From: an uncultured Clostridia bacterium
Lineage (GTDB): Bacteria; Bacillota; Clostridia; TANB77; CAG-508
NCBI GenBank assembly: GCA_944392385.1
Contig: CALXWL010000008.1
Span: forward strand, 1-36,576
Length of the DNA stretch: 36,576 nt
Direction: 5' to 3'
Program-made: the position numbers and the translations under genes
The notes under the pieces: generated by a model
Database searches by the model: none
Told to the model about the DNA's origin: nothing
The model's input: only the letters and a program-made list of their open reading frames with translations
In this document: positions 1-9,210 of the stretch, piece by piece
Position numbering within the stretch: position 1 is the first letter of the stretch
How the letters are laid out: the number at the start of each line of letters is the position of its first letter

Positions 1-65
1 CTTTTATTGTACTATATATAATTTTTCATTTCAAGTATTTTCTTACTTTTTTCACATAGAAATTC

Positions 66-272
66 TTACCATTAGTAAACAATTTACATTAAATAGCACA
101 CACTAGCCCAAAGGAGGGATGATAAATTTATTTTTTCAGGAAAAGTTGAGCGAGTCACCTACCACTAGGGAAATGACCCAGTGACCCTATCTGGTGACCC
201 GCGCGATTTGACTTTTCCTGAAAAAATAAATTTATCATCCCTCCTTTGGGCGGACTGCACGCTTCTACCCTC
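66..272. repeat. Long-hairpin repeat element, copy 1 (degenerate ends)
   Basis: The core is a perfect 40-bp inverted repeat: 107-146 pairs with 211-250. Between the arms, GTCACC (154-159) faces GGTGAC (193-198), and TAGGG faces CCCTA inside that, so the whole unit can fold into one long stem. It is homologous to the copies at 7429-7646 and 23822-24039. Its outer ends have decayed: TTACCATT survives on the left (66-73), but the right-hand CTGAATGGTAAC is missing. Arm bases differ from the other copies at about four positions, and each change is matched by the complementary change in the opposite arm. No gene lies within it; it fills the interval before the L,D-transpeptidase stop. It could be a MITE-like element or a structured RNA locus; no coding capacity was seen. 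Confidence 0.85.
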
Positions 273-285
273 CAAAAAAGCAACC

Positions 286-993
286 TCATTCAAACAACTC
301 AAACCCCATATGCTTTTGTAATTCTACATCTATTGTTTTTCTTACATATAAATTATTTGCACTACAATATTTTCTAACTGCTTCTTCTGTTGCAGCTCCA
401 AATTTTCCGTTAGGAATTCCATAAAAAAACCCTAAATCTTTCAATCTTTTTTGTATTTCTAGCACATCTGAACCATACATTCCAGACTTTAAATTTCTAA
501 ATCCTTTTCCAAAAGCTCCATATGGGCCATCAACAATTGTTACTTTAGTTCCTATAGGAATAATTTTATAAAGCTCTGCAACTTCGCTATTTTCCATTCT
601 TATACACCCATGCGAGCTTGCCCAGCCTAGTGAACCTGGTTCTAGTGTTCCATGTATTCCAAATTGTCCCCATGGAACATTAAACCCCATCCAGCTACCT
701 CCAAACCCTTCTCCCCACTTAGCTTTTGATATTATTGTCCATGTTCCTATTGGAGAAGGTGTTGACCATTTTCCTCCTGAGCATTTATATGTCTTTACTA
801 ATTTGCCATCTTCAAATAAATATAATTTTGATTCTTCTACATCTACTAAAATTTCATATTTTTGTGTTGTAGTACTTGTTGGTATAGAAATATTTGATTT
901 GAATTCATGTTTTCCAATTATTATAGACAACAGTACCACAATTAATAGTATTATTGCACTTATTGTTAATTTACTTTTTTTAATAACTATCAT
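286..993 (-). CDS. L,D-transpeptidase (YkuD domain) with C-terminal peptidoglycan-binding domain
   Basis: The 235-residue protein has an N-terminal hydrophobic anchor (about residues 8-26), a YkuD catalytic domain (about 46-155) and a PG_binding_1-like domain (about 168-230). The catalytic motif is visible as GIHGT around residue 113 followed by SHGCIRM at 127-133, with Cys130 as nucleophile and His128 and Arg132 beside it. The family makes 3-3 cross-links between peptidoglycan stems outside the membrane. It is transcribed leftward and ends 14 bp from the hairpin repeat. No strong ribosome binding site precedes the chosen ATG, so the exact start is uncertain. All motifs are intact. Confidence 0.92.
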   Translation of the reverse strand: MIVIKKSKLTISAIILLIVVLLSIIIGKHEFKSNISIPTSTTTQKYEILVDVEESKLYLFEDGKLVKTYKCSGGKWSTPSPIGTWTIISKAKWGEGFGGSWMGFNVPWGQFGIHGTLEPGSLGWASSHGCIRMENSEVAELYKIIPIGTKVTIVDGPYGAFGKGFRNLKSGMYGSDVLEIQKRLKDLGFFYGIPNGKFGAATEEAVRKYCSANNLYVRKTIDVELQKHMGFELFE

Positions 994-1107
994 AATATTA
1001 ATTTTATTCTACATTTGTAGTTTAAGAACAAAATATATTACTTCTGAATTTCATATTTTACCAAAGATATATAATAACTTTTATCATTTTCCCAAAAAAT
1101 CCAAAAC

Positions 1108-1133
1108 AAATACGTCCACATTGGGACGTATTT
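1108..1133 (-). terminator. Hairpin downstream of hydA
   Basis: The 10-bp perfect inverted repeat AAATACGTCC/GGACGTATTT lies four bases beyond the hydA stop. On the minus strand it is followed by a T-rich stretch broken by GG. It is a plausible intrinsic terminator for the hydrogenase operon. Confidence 0.6.
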
Positions 1134-1136
1134 TCC

Positions 1137-2902
1137 TTATATATATTTTTCTCTTTTCTTATACGTTGTATGTAATAATTCATGTGCTTTGTGACTTCCT
1201 GGTTTTCCTAAAAACTCTTCATAAAGTTTTTTTATTGTTGGGTTTTCATGTGATTTTCTATATTTACTATTCTTATCTATATTGTATAATGCTTTTGCTC
1301 TTTCTGCCCTTACATCTACTTCGTTTCTCTTTTTTGAAGTTACAATTGGTTGCCCTCCACCCATTATACATCCACCAGGACATGCCATTATTTCTACAAA
1401 TTGATAATCTGTTTCTCCACTCTTTATTTCTTCTAATATTTCTCTTGCATTGCTAAGTCCATGTGCTACTGCAACTTTTACCTCTTTATCTCCTATTTTT
1501 ATTGTAGCTTTTTTTATTCTCTTTTTGCCTCTTACCTCTTCAAAATCTAATTGTTTTAGTTCCTCTCCTGTTAAGCTCTCATATGCTGTTCTTAAAGCCG
1601 CTTCCATAACTCCACCTGTTGTTCCAAATATTGCCCCTGCTCCTGTTGCTTCTCCCATTGGATCATCAAACTCTGAATCTTCTAGTGTTGTAAAATGTAT
1701 ATTTGCTTGTTTTATCATTCTTGCAAGTTCACGTGTTGTTATAACACTGTCAACATTTTGTAAAGAATCATTTATCATTTCTGGTCTTATTTTTTCAAAT
1801 TTTTTAGCAGTACATGGCATTACTGATACTACATACATTTTGCTTGGGTCTATTCCTGCTTTTTTTGCATAATATGATTTCAATATGCTTCCGAAACATT
1901 TGATGTGGTGATTTACAACTTGATAAGTGGTCTAATAATTCTGGGTAATTCATTTCTATAAATCTTATCCACCCTGGGCTACAAGATGTTATCATTGGCA
2001 AAGTTCCACCTTTTGTTAATCTTTCTATTAATTCATTTGCCTCTTCTACTATTGTTAAGTCTGCTCCTGTGTTTGTATCAAATACTTTGTCGAATCCTAA
2101 TCTTTTTAATGCTGTTACCATTTTCCCTGCTACATTTGTGCCTATTGGATAGCCAAATTCCTCTCCTAGTGCTGCTCTTACTGCTGGTGCAGTTTGCACT
2201 ACAACAAATGTATCTTTGTCTCTTAATTTTCTCCAAACGTTTCCGAGTTTCATCTTTTTCATAGATTGCACCTACTGGGCATGCGTTAATGCATTGTCCG
2301 CAAAATGTACAGTTTACATTATTTAAACTTTCATCATTTTCTGTTGCAATTCTTGATTTGAATCCTCTTCCTGCTAAATCTATTGCACCTATTTTTTGTA
2401 CATTTTTACACGCTGCTACACATCTTTTACACATTATGCATTTACTATTATCTCTAACAATTGATGGAGATAAATCATCTATTTTTGGTTCTACTTTTTC
2501 TCCTTCATATTCTACATGTGTTACTCCAAATTTTTCTGCAAGTGTTTGTAATTCACAATTTCCGTTTCTTACACATGTTAGACAATCTCTATTATGTGTT
2601 GATAATATTAAGTCTAACATAACTCTTCTTGCATCATTTAATTCTGTAGTATCGGTTCTTACTTTCATTCCTTCTTCTACTTGTGTTATACAAGATGGAA
2701 CAAACCCTCTTCTTCCTTCTACATCTACTATGCACATTTTGCAATCCCCTGCTGCGTTTATTTCTTTTAAGAAGCATAATGTTGGAATATCTATACTTGC
2801 TTGTCTTGCTGCTTGTAATACGGATGTTCCTTTTTCAACTTCTACTTCTTTACCATCTATAGTTAATTTTACTTTTTCAGACTGTTTTAAGTTATCTGAC
2901 AT
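1137..2902 (-). CDS. hydA: [FeFe]-hydrogenase catalytic subunit HydA, read with two +1 shifts at CGG
   Basis: This is the catalytic subunit of a multimeric NAD-linked [FeFe]-hydrogenase. The reconstructed protein has about 587 residues: an N-terminal 2Fe-2S domain (Cys43, 54, 57, 71), a His/Cys cluster region (103-116), two 4Fe-4S motifs (155-211), and the H-cluster domain with TSCSPGW (Cys307), MPCTAKK (Cys363) and MACPGGC (Cys507, Cys511). The reading frame breaks twice: at ACT CGG AAA (CGG at 2243-2245, residue 220) and TTT CGG AAG (1891-1893, residue 337). Dropping the C of each CGG gives glycine and restores uninterrupted family sequence, including SPHQMFGSILKSYY. Every cluster ligand is preserved, which argues against decay. 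The ATG at 2902 is chosen because GAAGGAG lies about 9 bases upstream; a TTG at 2911 is less likely. Confidence 0.9.
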
Positions 2903-2951
2903 ATATTTCAACTCCTTCTTTTATGATATTTTTTCTTCTTGCTTGCTTTTG

Positions 2952-4806
2952 TTAGATTGCTTTAAAATTACATTTGCTAGCACACAAACCACATTTTATA
3001 CATTTGTTTTGATCTATTTTATATCCTTCTTCTCTATTTCCTGTAATTGCTCCTACTGGGCAGTTTCTTGCACATAATCCGCATCTTTTACATTTTTCTT
3101 GGTTTATTTGCATGTGTTTTAAAGCCTTACATTCGTTTACTGCACATTTTTTATCTTCTATGTGTTCTATGTATTCATTTTTGTAATATTTAATTGTACT
3201 TAATACTGGGTTTGGAGCTGTTTGGCCGAAGTCCACATATAGATGTTTTTTTGACTGTTTGTGCTAGTTTTTCTAGTTTTTCTAAATCTTCTTTGGTTCC
3301 TTTTCCTTCTGTTATTTTTTCTAGTATTTCTAACATTCTTTTTGTTCCTATTCTACATGGTGTGCATTTTCCGCAACTTTCATCTACTGTAAATCCTAGA
3401 TAGAATTTTGCTAGATTTACCATGCATTTTGAGTCATCCATTACAATTAATCCACCAGAACCCATCATTGAACCAATTTGACTTAAAGATTCAAAGTCTA
3501 TTGGTGTATCTAAATTTTGTTCTGGTATACATCCGCCTGATGGTCCTCCTGTTTGTGCTGCTTTGAATTTTCTACCATTTGGAATACCTCCACCTATATC
3601 AAATACTATTTCTCTTAGTGTTGTTCCCATTGGTACTTCTACTAATCCAACATTTACTACATTTCCTCCTAATGCGAATACTTTTGTTCCTTTTGAGTTT
3701 TCTGTTCCTATTTCTGAATACCATTTTGAGCCATTTAAAATTATTTTTGGAACATTTGCAAATGTTTCAACATTGTTTATAAGTGTTGGTTTCATCCATA
3801 GTCCTGCATTTGCTGGAAATGGTGGTTTTAATCTTGGGTGTCCACTTTTTCCTTCAATTGATGCTAGTAATGCTGTTTCTTCTCCACATACAAATGCTCC
3901 TGCTCCTAACCTTACTTCTACATCGAACTCGAAGTCTGTTCCAAATATGTTTTTGCCTAATATTCCATATTCTTTTGCTTGGTCTATGGCTATTTGAAAT
4001 CTTTGTACAGCTATTGGATATTCTGCTCTTACATATATATATCCTTTATTTGCACCTATACTGTATCCTGCAATCATCATTGCTTCTAAAACTGAGTGTG
4101 GGTCTCCTTCTAGGATACTTCTATCCATAAATGCTCCTGGGTCTCCTTCATCTGCATTACATACAACGTATTTTTGAGTGCCTTTTGCAATTCTTGTAAA
4201 TTCCCACTTTTTGCCTGTTGGAAATCCTGCTCCACCTCTACCACGAAGGCCTGAGTCTGTAATTTTTTTTATTACTTCTTCTGGTTTCATTTCAAATAAT
4301 ACTTTTTCTAATGCTTTATATCCGTCAAAAGCGATATATTCATCAATATTTTCTGGGTCTATTACTCCACAATTTTTTAAGGCAATTCTTTTTTGTTTTT
4401 TATAGAAGTTTAGTTCATCTAATCTTTTTACTATTTCGTTGTTAGTTTCTCTACATAATAGTCGTTCTACAATTTGACCACCTATTATATGTGTGTTAAT
4501 AATTTCTTCACAGTCTTCTGGTGTGCAATGTGCATAAAATACATCTTCTGGTCTTATTATAACTATTGGACCTTTACTGCATAGTCCAAAACATCCTGTT
4601 TGGATGACTCTTACATTTTCTATATTTTTTTCTTTTAATATTTTTCTAAATGTCTCTATTATTTCAGGTGATTTTGAAGATGTACAGCCTGTTCCATGGC
4701 ATACTAGTATATGTTTTTCTCTAGTACTTGCTTTTAGATTTACTCTTAGGTCTAGTTCTTTTCGTTTTTCTTTTCTAATTTTATGTATTTCTTCTAATGA
4801 TTTCAT
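2952..4806 (-). CDS. hydB: NuoF/HndC-like NADH-binding subunit of the hydrogenase, one +1 shift at CGG
   Basis: This is the flavin- and NAD(H)-binding electron-transfer subunit of the hydrogenase. It has an N-terminal thioredoxin-like 2Fe-2S region (CHGTGCTSS near residue 36; CFGLC near 72), the FMN/NADH domain with GLRGRGGAGFPTG, a SLBB region, the 4Fe-4S motif ESCGKCTPCR, and two C-terminal ferredoxin motifs (CKRCGLCARNCP and CIKCGLCASKC). The frame breaks at CTT CGG CCA (CGG 3226-3228, residue 527). Skipping the C gives SICGLGQTAPNPVLST, the expected family sequence, and leads into the ferredoxin tail. The length of 1855 nt is a multiple of three plus one. The ATG at 4806 has AAGGAGG at good spacing. 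It lies between the NuoE-like gene and hydA in a probable operon. Confidence 0.9.
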
Positions 4807-4873
4807 TGTTATCCTCCTTATTTTTTAGTAGGTTTTAGGTTAAGCCAAATGTTGTTTGAATTTATTTTTTTAT

Positions 4874-5365
4874 TTATTCTTTTGTTTTATATTCTTCTAT
4901 AACTTTTTCTAATAATTCTGGAGTTGCTTTTCCATATACTTCACCATTTATTGTAAATACTGGAGCTAGTCCGCATGCTCCTATACATCTTGTGGATTCT
5001 ATTGAGAATTTTCCATCTGGTGTAGTTTGACCAACATCAATCCCTAATTTTTCTTTTAGTTTATCTAATATTTTTTCTGACCCTTTTACATAACATGCTG
5101 TACCTAAACATACAGCTACATTATATTTTCCTTTTGGTTCTAAACTAAATCTTGAGTAGAATGTTATTACTCCATAAATTTCTGCCATAGGTATATCTAA
5201 ATATTCTGAGATATCTAATTGTGCTTGTTTTGGAATATATCCATAGCTTTCTTGTACTTCATTCAATATTTGAATTAAATTGCTTTTGTCTTTTTCATAT
5301 TTTGATAATATTTTTTCCATTTTTTCATCTTTGTGATTTTCTCCACAATTGCATTTACAACTCAT
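4874..5365 (-). CDS. hydC: NuoE/HndA-like 2Fe-2S thioredoxin-fold subunit of the hydrogenase
   Basis: This is the small iron-sulfur subunit of the NAD-linked hydrogenase, passing electrons between the flavin subunit and HydA. It shows the thioredoxin-like 2Fe-2S ligand pattern CLGTAC followed by CIGACG, and the family motif EIYGVITFYSRF. The protein is 163 residues from the ATG at 5365, chosen because AAGGAGG lies 6 bases upstream; an in-frame ATG 18 bases earlier would overlap that site. The N-terminus is cysteine-rich (CKCNCG). The gene is first in the hydC-hydB-hydA set, whose order matches other clostridial electron-bifurcating or NAD-dependent hydrogenases. It contains no in-phase CGG. 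Confidence 0.9.
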   Translation of the reverse strand: MSCKCNCGENHKDEKMEKILSKYEKDKSNLIQILNEVQESYGYIPKQAQLDISEYLDIPMAEIYGVITFYSRFSLEPKGKYNVAVCLGTACYVKGSEKILDKLKEKLGIDVGQTTPDGKFSIESTRCIGACGLAPVFTINGEVYGKATPELLEKVIEEYKTKE

Positions 5366-5451
5366 AAGGTTCCTCCTTTTCATTTTTTTACAAATATATT
5401 ATAATATATTTCAACAAATTTTTACAGCTTTTTTTTAAATTAGTAAAAATT

Positions 5452-6684
5452 TCATATTGCAATTTTTATTAGTTGCATTATTTCAATAAAATAAATAAAT
5501 ATTCCTTTTCTTTCTACTGTTTCTTTTGTTTTTATTGAAATTTCATCTATTACTGTATCTCCTTTTTTTACAATTATTTTTCCTACTTCTGTGCCTGCCA
5601 TAAGTGGTGCTTCGAAGTTTGTATTTGCCGTTGATTCTATTACTATATTTTCATTTTTCTTTATTGGATATGTAGTGTATTTTCCTTCTTCAATATATAT
5701 TTCTGGTCTTTTTTTCACACCTTTATATACAGTTATTCTTCTTTGATTTATTCTACACCAATTTTCATATTCTGTTTGTATTAAACTTTCAATATCTATT
5801 TGTTCATATTCTTTATATACATATTCTATTAGCTTTATTGAATCTTGAGTTCTTATTTTTCTTGTATCTGCACCTAGAACTACGGTTATTATATCAAATT
5901 CATTTCTGCTTACAGATGTTACTAAGCATCTACCAGCTTTACTTGTGTACCCTGTTTTTACTCCATTTACTCCTTCTAAATAACCTAATAGTTCATTTGT
6001 ATTTGATAATGTTTTTGGATAACCATTTATTGTTACTGTATATTGTTTGGTAGAAACTACTTTTGCTATTTTAGGATTTTTTAGTGCATAGTCTGTAATT
6101 TTGGCTAGTTCTAAAGCTGTTGTGTAGTGCCCATCTCTATCTAGTCCATGTGGTGTCACAAAATGTGTATTTTCTAGCCCTAATTCTTCTGCTTTTTTAT
6201 TCATTAATTCTGCGAAATTTTCTACGCTTCCTGCTGTGCTTATTGCTATTTCTACTGCTGCATCGTTTCCAGAGCATAACATTAGTCCATATAATAAGTC
6301 ATTATATGTTATTTTATCTCCTGTATGTAATCCTAGCCTTGAACCTATTGTTCCTGCAGCTTCTTTGGATACGGTTACTTCTTCATTTAACCTTTCTTCT
6401 CCTATTTGTTCCATCATTACTATTGCTGTCATTATCTTTGTTGTGCTTGCCATAGGCACAGGGGTATTTTCATTTTTTCCCCATAGAAGAGCTCCTGAAT
6501 TTCTATCATATACTGCTACATATCTTGAAAGTATTGAAGGTTCTGCAACTGTTTGACTTTCTTGTATTGCTTCATCTAGCCATATATAATTCCATTCATC
6601 TGGGTCTTCTTCTTGTGCAAATGAAATAACACTAAAATTTAATAATAATATTATTAGTAGAAATATTTTTATGATTTTTTTCAT
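5452..6684 (-). CDS. dacF: D-alanyl-D-alanine carboxypeptidase (DacF-type, peptidase S11)
   Basis: This 410-residue low-molecular-weight penicillin-binding protein trims terminal D-Ala from peptidoglycan stem peptides. A signal peptide covers residues 1-23. The three serine-DD-peptidase motifs are present: S80-T-T-K83, S138-G-N140 and K243-T-G245. The remainder forms the PBP5-like C-terminal domain and ends in a hydrophobic or amphipathic segment suited to membrane attachment. AGGTGAT precedes the ATG. In Firmicutes the DacF subgroup is often linked to sporulation, which fits sigE elsewhere in the window, but the assignment to DacF rather than DacA is by resemblance only. Confidence 0.88.
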   Translation of the reverse strand: MKKIIKIFLLIILLLNFSVISFAQEEDPDEWNYIWLDEAIQESQTVAEPSILSRYVAVYDRNSGALLWGKNENTPVPMASTTKIMTAIVMMEQIGEERLNEEVTVSKEAAGTIGSRLGLHTGDKITYNDLLYGLMLCSGNDAAVEIAISTAGSVENFAELMNKKAEELGLENTHFVTPHGLDRDGHYTTALELAKITDYALKNPKIAKVVSTKQYTVTINGYPKTLSNTNELLGYLEGVNGVKTGYTSKAGRCLVTSVSRNEFDIITVVLGADTRKIRTQDSIKLIEYVYKEYEQIDIESLIQTEYENWCRINQRRITVYKGVKKRPEIYIEEGKYTTYPIKKNENIVIESTANTNFEAPLMAGTEVGKIIVKKGDTVIDEISIKTKETVERKGIFIYFIEIMQLIKIAI

Positions 6685-6824
6685 TTTTCAATCACCTTGT
6701 ATATTTATATTCAGACTTATTAGTATTTATTTAATATTTTTATACAAAGTTTATCATAAGAGATGTTTTTATTCAATATGTATTGGGAAATTAAACTCTT
6801 TAGAATTAAAATATTTAAGAGTTA

Positions 6825-7071
6825 TTATTTATAGATTTGACCACGATTATTTACTTTAGTTACTAAAACAATGAGTTCTTCTTTATTCAAAGTATATATA
6901 ATTCTATAATTGCCGAACTCGAAGTCTATAATCATTTTTGCTGCCTGCCATTTTTTTTATATCACCTTTTGGAATATTGTAAATAGCTTTATATAACCTC
7001 AGTCTTTGGTTTTTATTTTGTTTTTCGATAAATTTTATAGCAATGGGTCTAATTATAATTTTGTAAATCAT
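6825..7071 (-). CDS. relE: RelE/ParE-family toxin, read with a +1 shift at CGG
   Basis: The reconstructed protein has about 81 residues and the RelE fold order: basic N-terminal helices, PKGDIKKMAGSKNDYRLRV, then GNYRIIYTL and a final strand ending NNRGQIYK. The zero frame stops three codons after GTT CGG CAA (CGG 6913-6915, residue 53). Skipping the C gives RLRVGNYRIIY, the hallmark of the family, and restores the catalytic C-terminal half. RelE proteins cleave ribosome-bound mRNA; ParE relatives poison gyrase, and I cannot separate these by eye. The start at 7071 overlaps the upstream gene by 23 bases and has GAGGGG about 10 bases upstream, consistent with translational coupling to its antitoxin. 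No intact frame exists without the shift. Confidence 0.82.
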
Positions 7072-7345
7072 CTATTGTCAACCCCTCTCTTTTTAAGATT
7101 TCCTCTAGCGTTTCTGAATTTTTCAGTTCTTCTTCTTTAGTAGTTTTGCTTTCTTTTAAATAATCTAGATACATTACTTTTTCTGTAATATCCATGTTTT
7201 CTAATATTACTGTTGGCTCAAGTGTTAATAATTCACTATCAATTGCTTTTTCCATCAGAACTTTAATTGAGACTAAGCATTCTGCATTAAGACGTGGTGC
7301 CATTTTTATTACCTCTTTAATTGTTTGTAACTGTGTTTCAGACAT
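7049..7345 (-). CDS. Putative antitoxin of the RelE-type pair
   Basis: This 98-residue acidic protein is encoded immediately upstream of and overlapping relE, the usual antitoxin position. I do not recognise a RelB, Phd or HigA signature. Predicted helices dominate, and the C-terminal third (about residues 65-98) is rich in Glu and Lys (KESKTTKEEELK), as expected for a toxin-wrapping tail. A GAAGGAGATG ribosome binding site lies at good spacing before the ATG at 7345. The assignment rests on position and size. Confidence 0.6.
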   Translation of the reverse strand: MSETQLQTIKEVIKMAPRLNAECLVSIKVLMEKAIDSELLTLEPTVILENMDITEKVMYLDYLKESKTTKEEELKNSETLEEILKREGLTIDDLQNYN

Positions 7346-7428
7346 TTATTCTCATCTCCTTCGTTTAATATTATATCAACTTTTTTAAATGTTTACAATA
7401 CTCTCTTACCTTTTTATATATAAAAGTT

Positions 7429-7646
7429 GTTACCATTCAGCATGCAACTTAAATAAAATATACAAAGTAGCCAAAAGCAGTAATGATAAATTTATTTTTT
7501 CAGGAAAAGTCAACGAGTCACCTACCACTAGGGAAATGACTTAAGTGACCCTACATGGTGACCCGCGCGATTTGACTTTTCATGAAAAAATAAATTTATC
7601 ATTACTGCTTTTGGCGGACTATATACTTCTAACTCTGAATGGTAAC
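7429..7646. repeat. Long-hairpin repeat element, copy 2 (intact, 218 bp)
   Basis: The ends are a perfect 12-bp inverted repeat, GTTACCATTCAG (7429-7440) and CTGAATGGTAAC (7635-7646). Inside, 7470-7513 pairs with 7572-7615 with a single mismatch, and the apical part holds GTCACC/GGTGAC and TAGGG/CCCTA. The length of 218 bp is identical to the copy at 23822-24039. No target-site duplication is obvious. The element sits between the relE antitoxin and the aminopeptidase promoter and accounts for most of the gene-free stretch 7346-7749. Confidence 0.9.
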
Positions 7647-7687
7647 TAAAATTTCTTACTTTACATTATTAAATTTTCCATTTTTTG

Positions 7688-7716
7688 TTTACAAATTTGA
7701 AAAAAGGTTATATTAT
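7688..7716 (+). promoter_or_regulatory. Sigma-A-type promoter of the aminopeptidase
   Basis: TTTACA (7688-7693) and TATTAT (7711-7716) are separated by 17 bases, followed by AAAGGA about 9 bases before the ATG at 7750. Confidence 0.6.
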
Positions 7717-7749
7717 ATTGTATATTAGTTTGGAAAGGATGGTTTATTT

Positions 7750-9153
7750 ATGAGTGAGACTGAAAAGTTAAAAGATTTTTTGTTTGATACCAAGAAATGT
7801 GGTTGGGATACTGTTTCTGATGAGACTAGACATGAAATTGTTAAGTTTAGTGATGAATTTATCCATTATTTAAATAAATGTAAAACTGAAAGAGAGGCGG
7901 TTTCTTTTACTTCTGAAATACTAGAGAAAAATGGTTTTGTTGATTTAAAAGATAAACTTGTTCTTCTACCAGGTGACAAGGTTTATTATGTAAATAGAGA
8001 GAAGGCTATTTATGCTGCGATTATTGGAGCTAAACCTATTGAGGCAGGTCTTAATATTATAGGTTCGCATATTGATTCTCCAAGACTTGATTTAAAACCT
8101 AATCCTCTATATGAAGATACTGGTTTTGCTTTCTTTAAAACACATTACTATGGAGGAGTTAAAAAGTATCAATGGACTACTATTCCTCTTTCTATACATG
8201 GAGTTATTGTTAAAACATCTGGTGAGAAAATTAAAATTAATATTGGAGAAGATGAAAGTGACCCTATTTTTACTATTACAGACCTTCTTCCTCATCTAGC
8301 TCAAGAACAAATGGAGAAAAAATTAAAAGATGGCATTTCTGGAGAAGATTTGAATTTATTAATTGGTAGTATTCCAATTGGTGATGAGAAAATTGATAGC
8401 AGAGTAAAATTAAATATATTAAAAATATTAAATGATAAATATGGTATCACTGAAAGAGATTTCTTAAGTGCTGAACTTGAATTAGTTCCTGCTTTTAAAG
8501 CAAGGAGTTTAGGTTTTGATAATAGTATGGTTGCTGGATATGGTCAAGATGATAGAGTTTGTGCTTACACATCTTTAAGAGCATTTTTGGATACTGTTAA
8601 TCCTACTAAAACTGCTATATGTATATTTGCAGATAAAGAGGAAATTGGAAGTATGGGAAATACTGGTATGGAATCTCATGTTTTTGATACATTTATTTCT
8701 GAATTGTTGAATAAAACAAATAGTAATAGACCTAATTTATTGGATAAAGTATTTTGTAACTCTAAAATGCTTTCTGCTGATGTTGATGCTGGTTTAGATC
8801 CTATTTATTCTTCTGTTTCTGAAAGAAATAATGCAGCATATTTAGGTAGAGGTGTGGGTTTGAATAAATATACAGGAGCTCGTGGAAAATCTGGTGCTTC
8901 TGATGCTAATGCAGAATTTGTTGCTCAAATAAGAAATATTTTTGAATCTAATAATGTTTCTTACCAAATTAGTGAATTAGGTAAGGTAGACACTGGCGGA
9001 GGCGGAACTATTGCATACATTTTAGCTAATAAGGGAATTGATGTAATAGATTGCGGTGTTCCTGTTTTATCTATGCATTCACCTTATGAGGTAACAAGTA
9101 AGTTTGATATTTATGAAGCTTACAGAGCATACATGGCTTTTTGGAGAAATTAA
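7750..9153 (+). CDS. apeA: M18-family aminopeptidase
   Basis: This 467-residue cytosolic zinc aminopeptidase of family M18 removes N-terminal residues from peptides. Metal-ligand and catalytic segments are visible: SHIDSPRLDLKP near residue 104, ADKEEIGSMGNTG near 296, DVDAGLDP near 340, and a C-terminal HSPYE. It is monocistronic on the plus strand with its own promoter and a downstream terminator. The frame is intact; its four CGG trinucleotides are all out of phase (for example GGC GGA). The length matches the family. Confidence 0.9.
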   Translation: MSETEKLKDFLFDTKKCGWDTVSDETRHEIVKFSDEFIHYLNKCKTEREAVSFTSEILEKNGFVDLKDKLVLLPGDKVYYVNREKAIYAAIIGAKPIEAGLNIIGSHIDSPRLDLKPNPLYEDTGFAFFKTHYYGGVKKYQWTTIPLSIHGVIVKTSGEKIKINIGEDESDPIFTITDLLPHLAQEQMEKKLKDGISGEDLNLLIGSIPIGDEKIDSRVKLNILKILNDKYGITERDFLSAELELVPAFKARSLGFDNSMVAGYGQDDRVCAYTSLRAFLDTVNPTKTAICIFADKEEIGSMGNTGMESHVFDTFISELLNKTNSNRPNLLDKVFCNSKMLSADVDAGLDPIYSSVSERNNAAYLGRGVGLNKYTGARGKSGASDANAEFVAQIRNIFESNNVSYQISELGKVDTGGGGTIAYILANKGIDVIDCGVPVLSMHSPYEVTSKFDIYEAYRAYMAFWRN

Positions 9154-9172
9154 ATTTTAAGATAAAATAATA

Positions 9173-9203
9173 AACTGGGGAGTTATTTACTTCCCAGTTT
9201 TTT
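9173..9203. terminator. Bidirectional terminator between apeA and dedA
   Basis: The near-perfect 11-bp stem 9173-9183/9189-9199 (AACTGGGGAGT with ACTTCCCAGTT) is followed by a T-run on the plus strand and preceded by an A-rich stretch that serves the convergent dedA gene. Confidence 0.8.
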
Positions 9204-9210
9204 ATATTTT

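Noticed and set aside
803..1456. Long plus-strand open frames opposite the minus-strand genes (for example 803-1456, 2289-3077, 25535-26164)
   Set aside because: Their products are Leu/Phe/Ser-rich translations of the antisense strand of real genes, without ribosome binding sites or recognisable domains.
1137..2902. hydA, nuoF-like, sigE, zip, trmD, relE and hicA as ordinary pseudogenes
   Set aside because: All breaks are the same kind (+1), at the same codon, with full conservation of functional residues on both sides, and several genes are essential. Random decay would give deletions, stops and mixed shifts.
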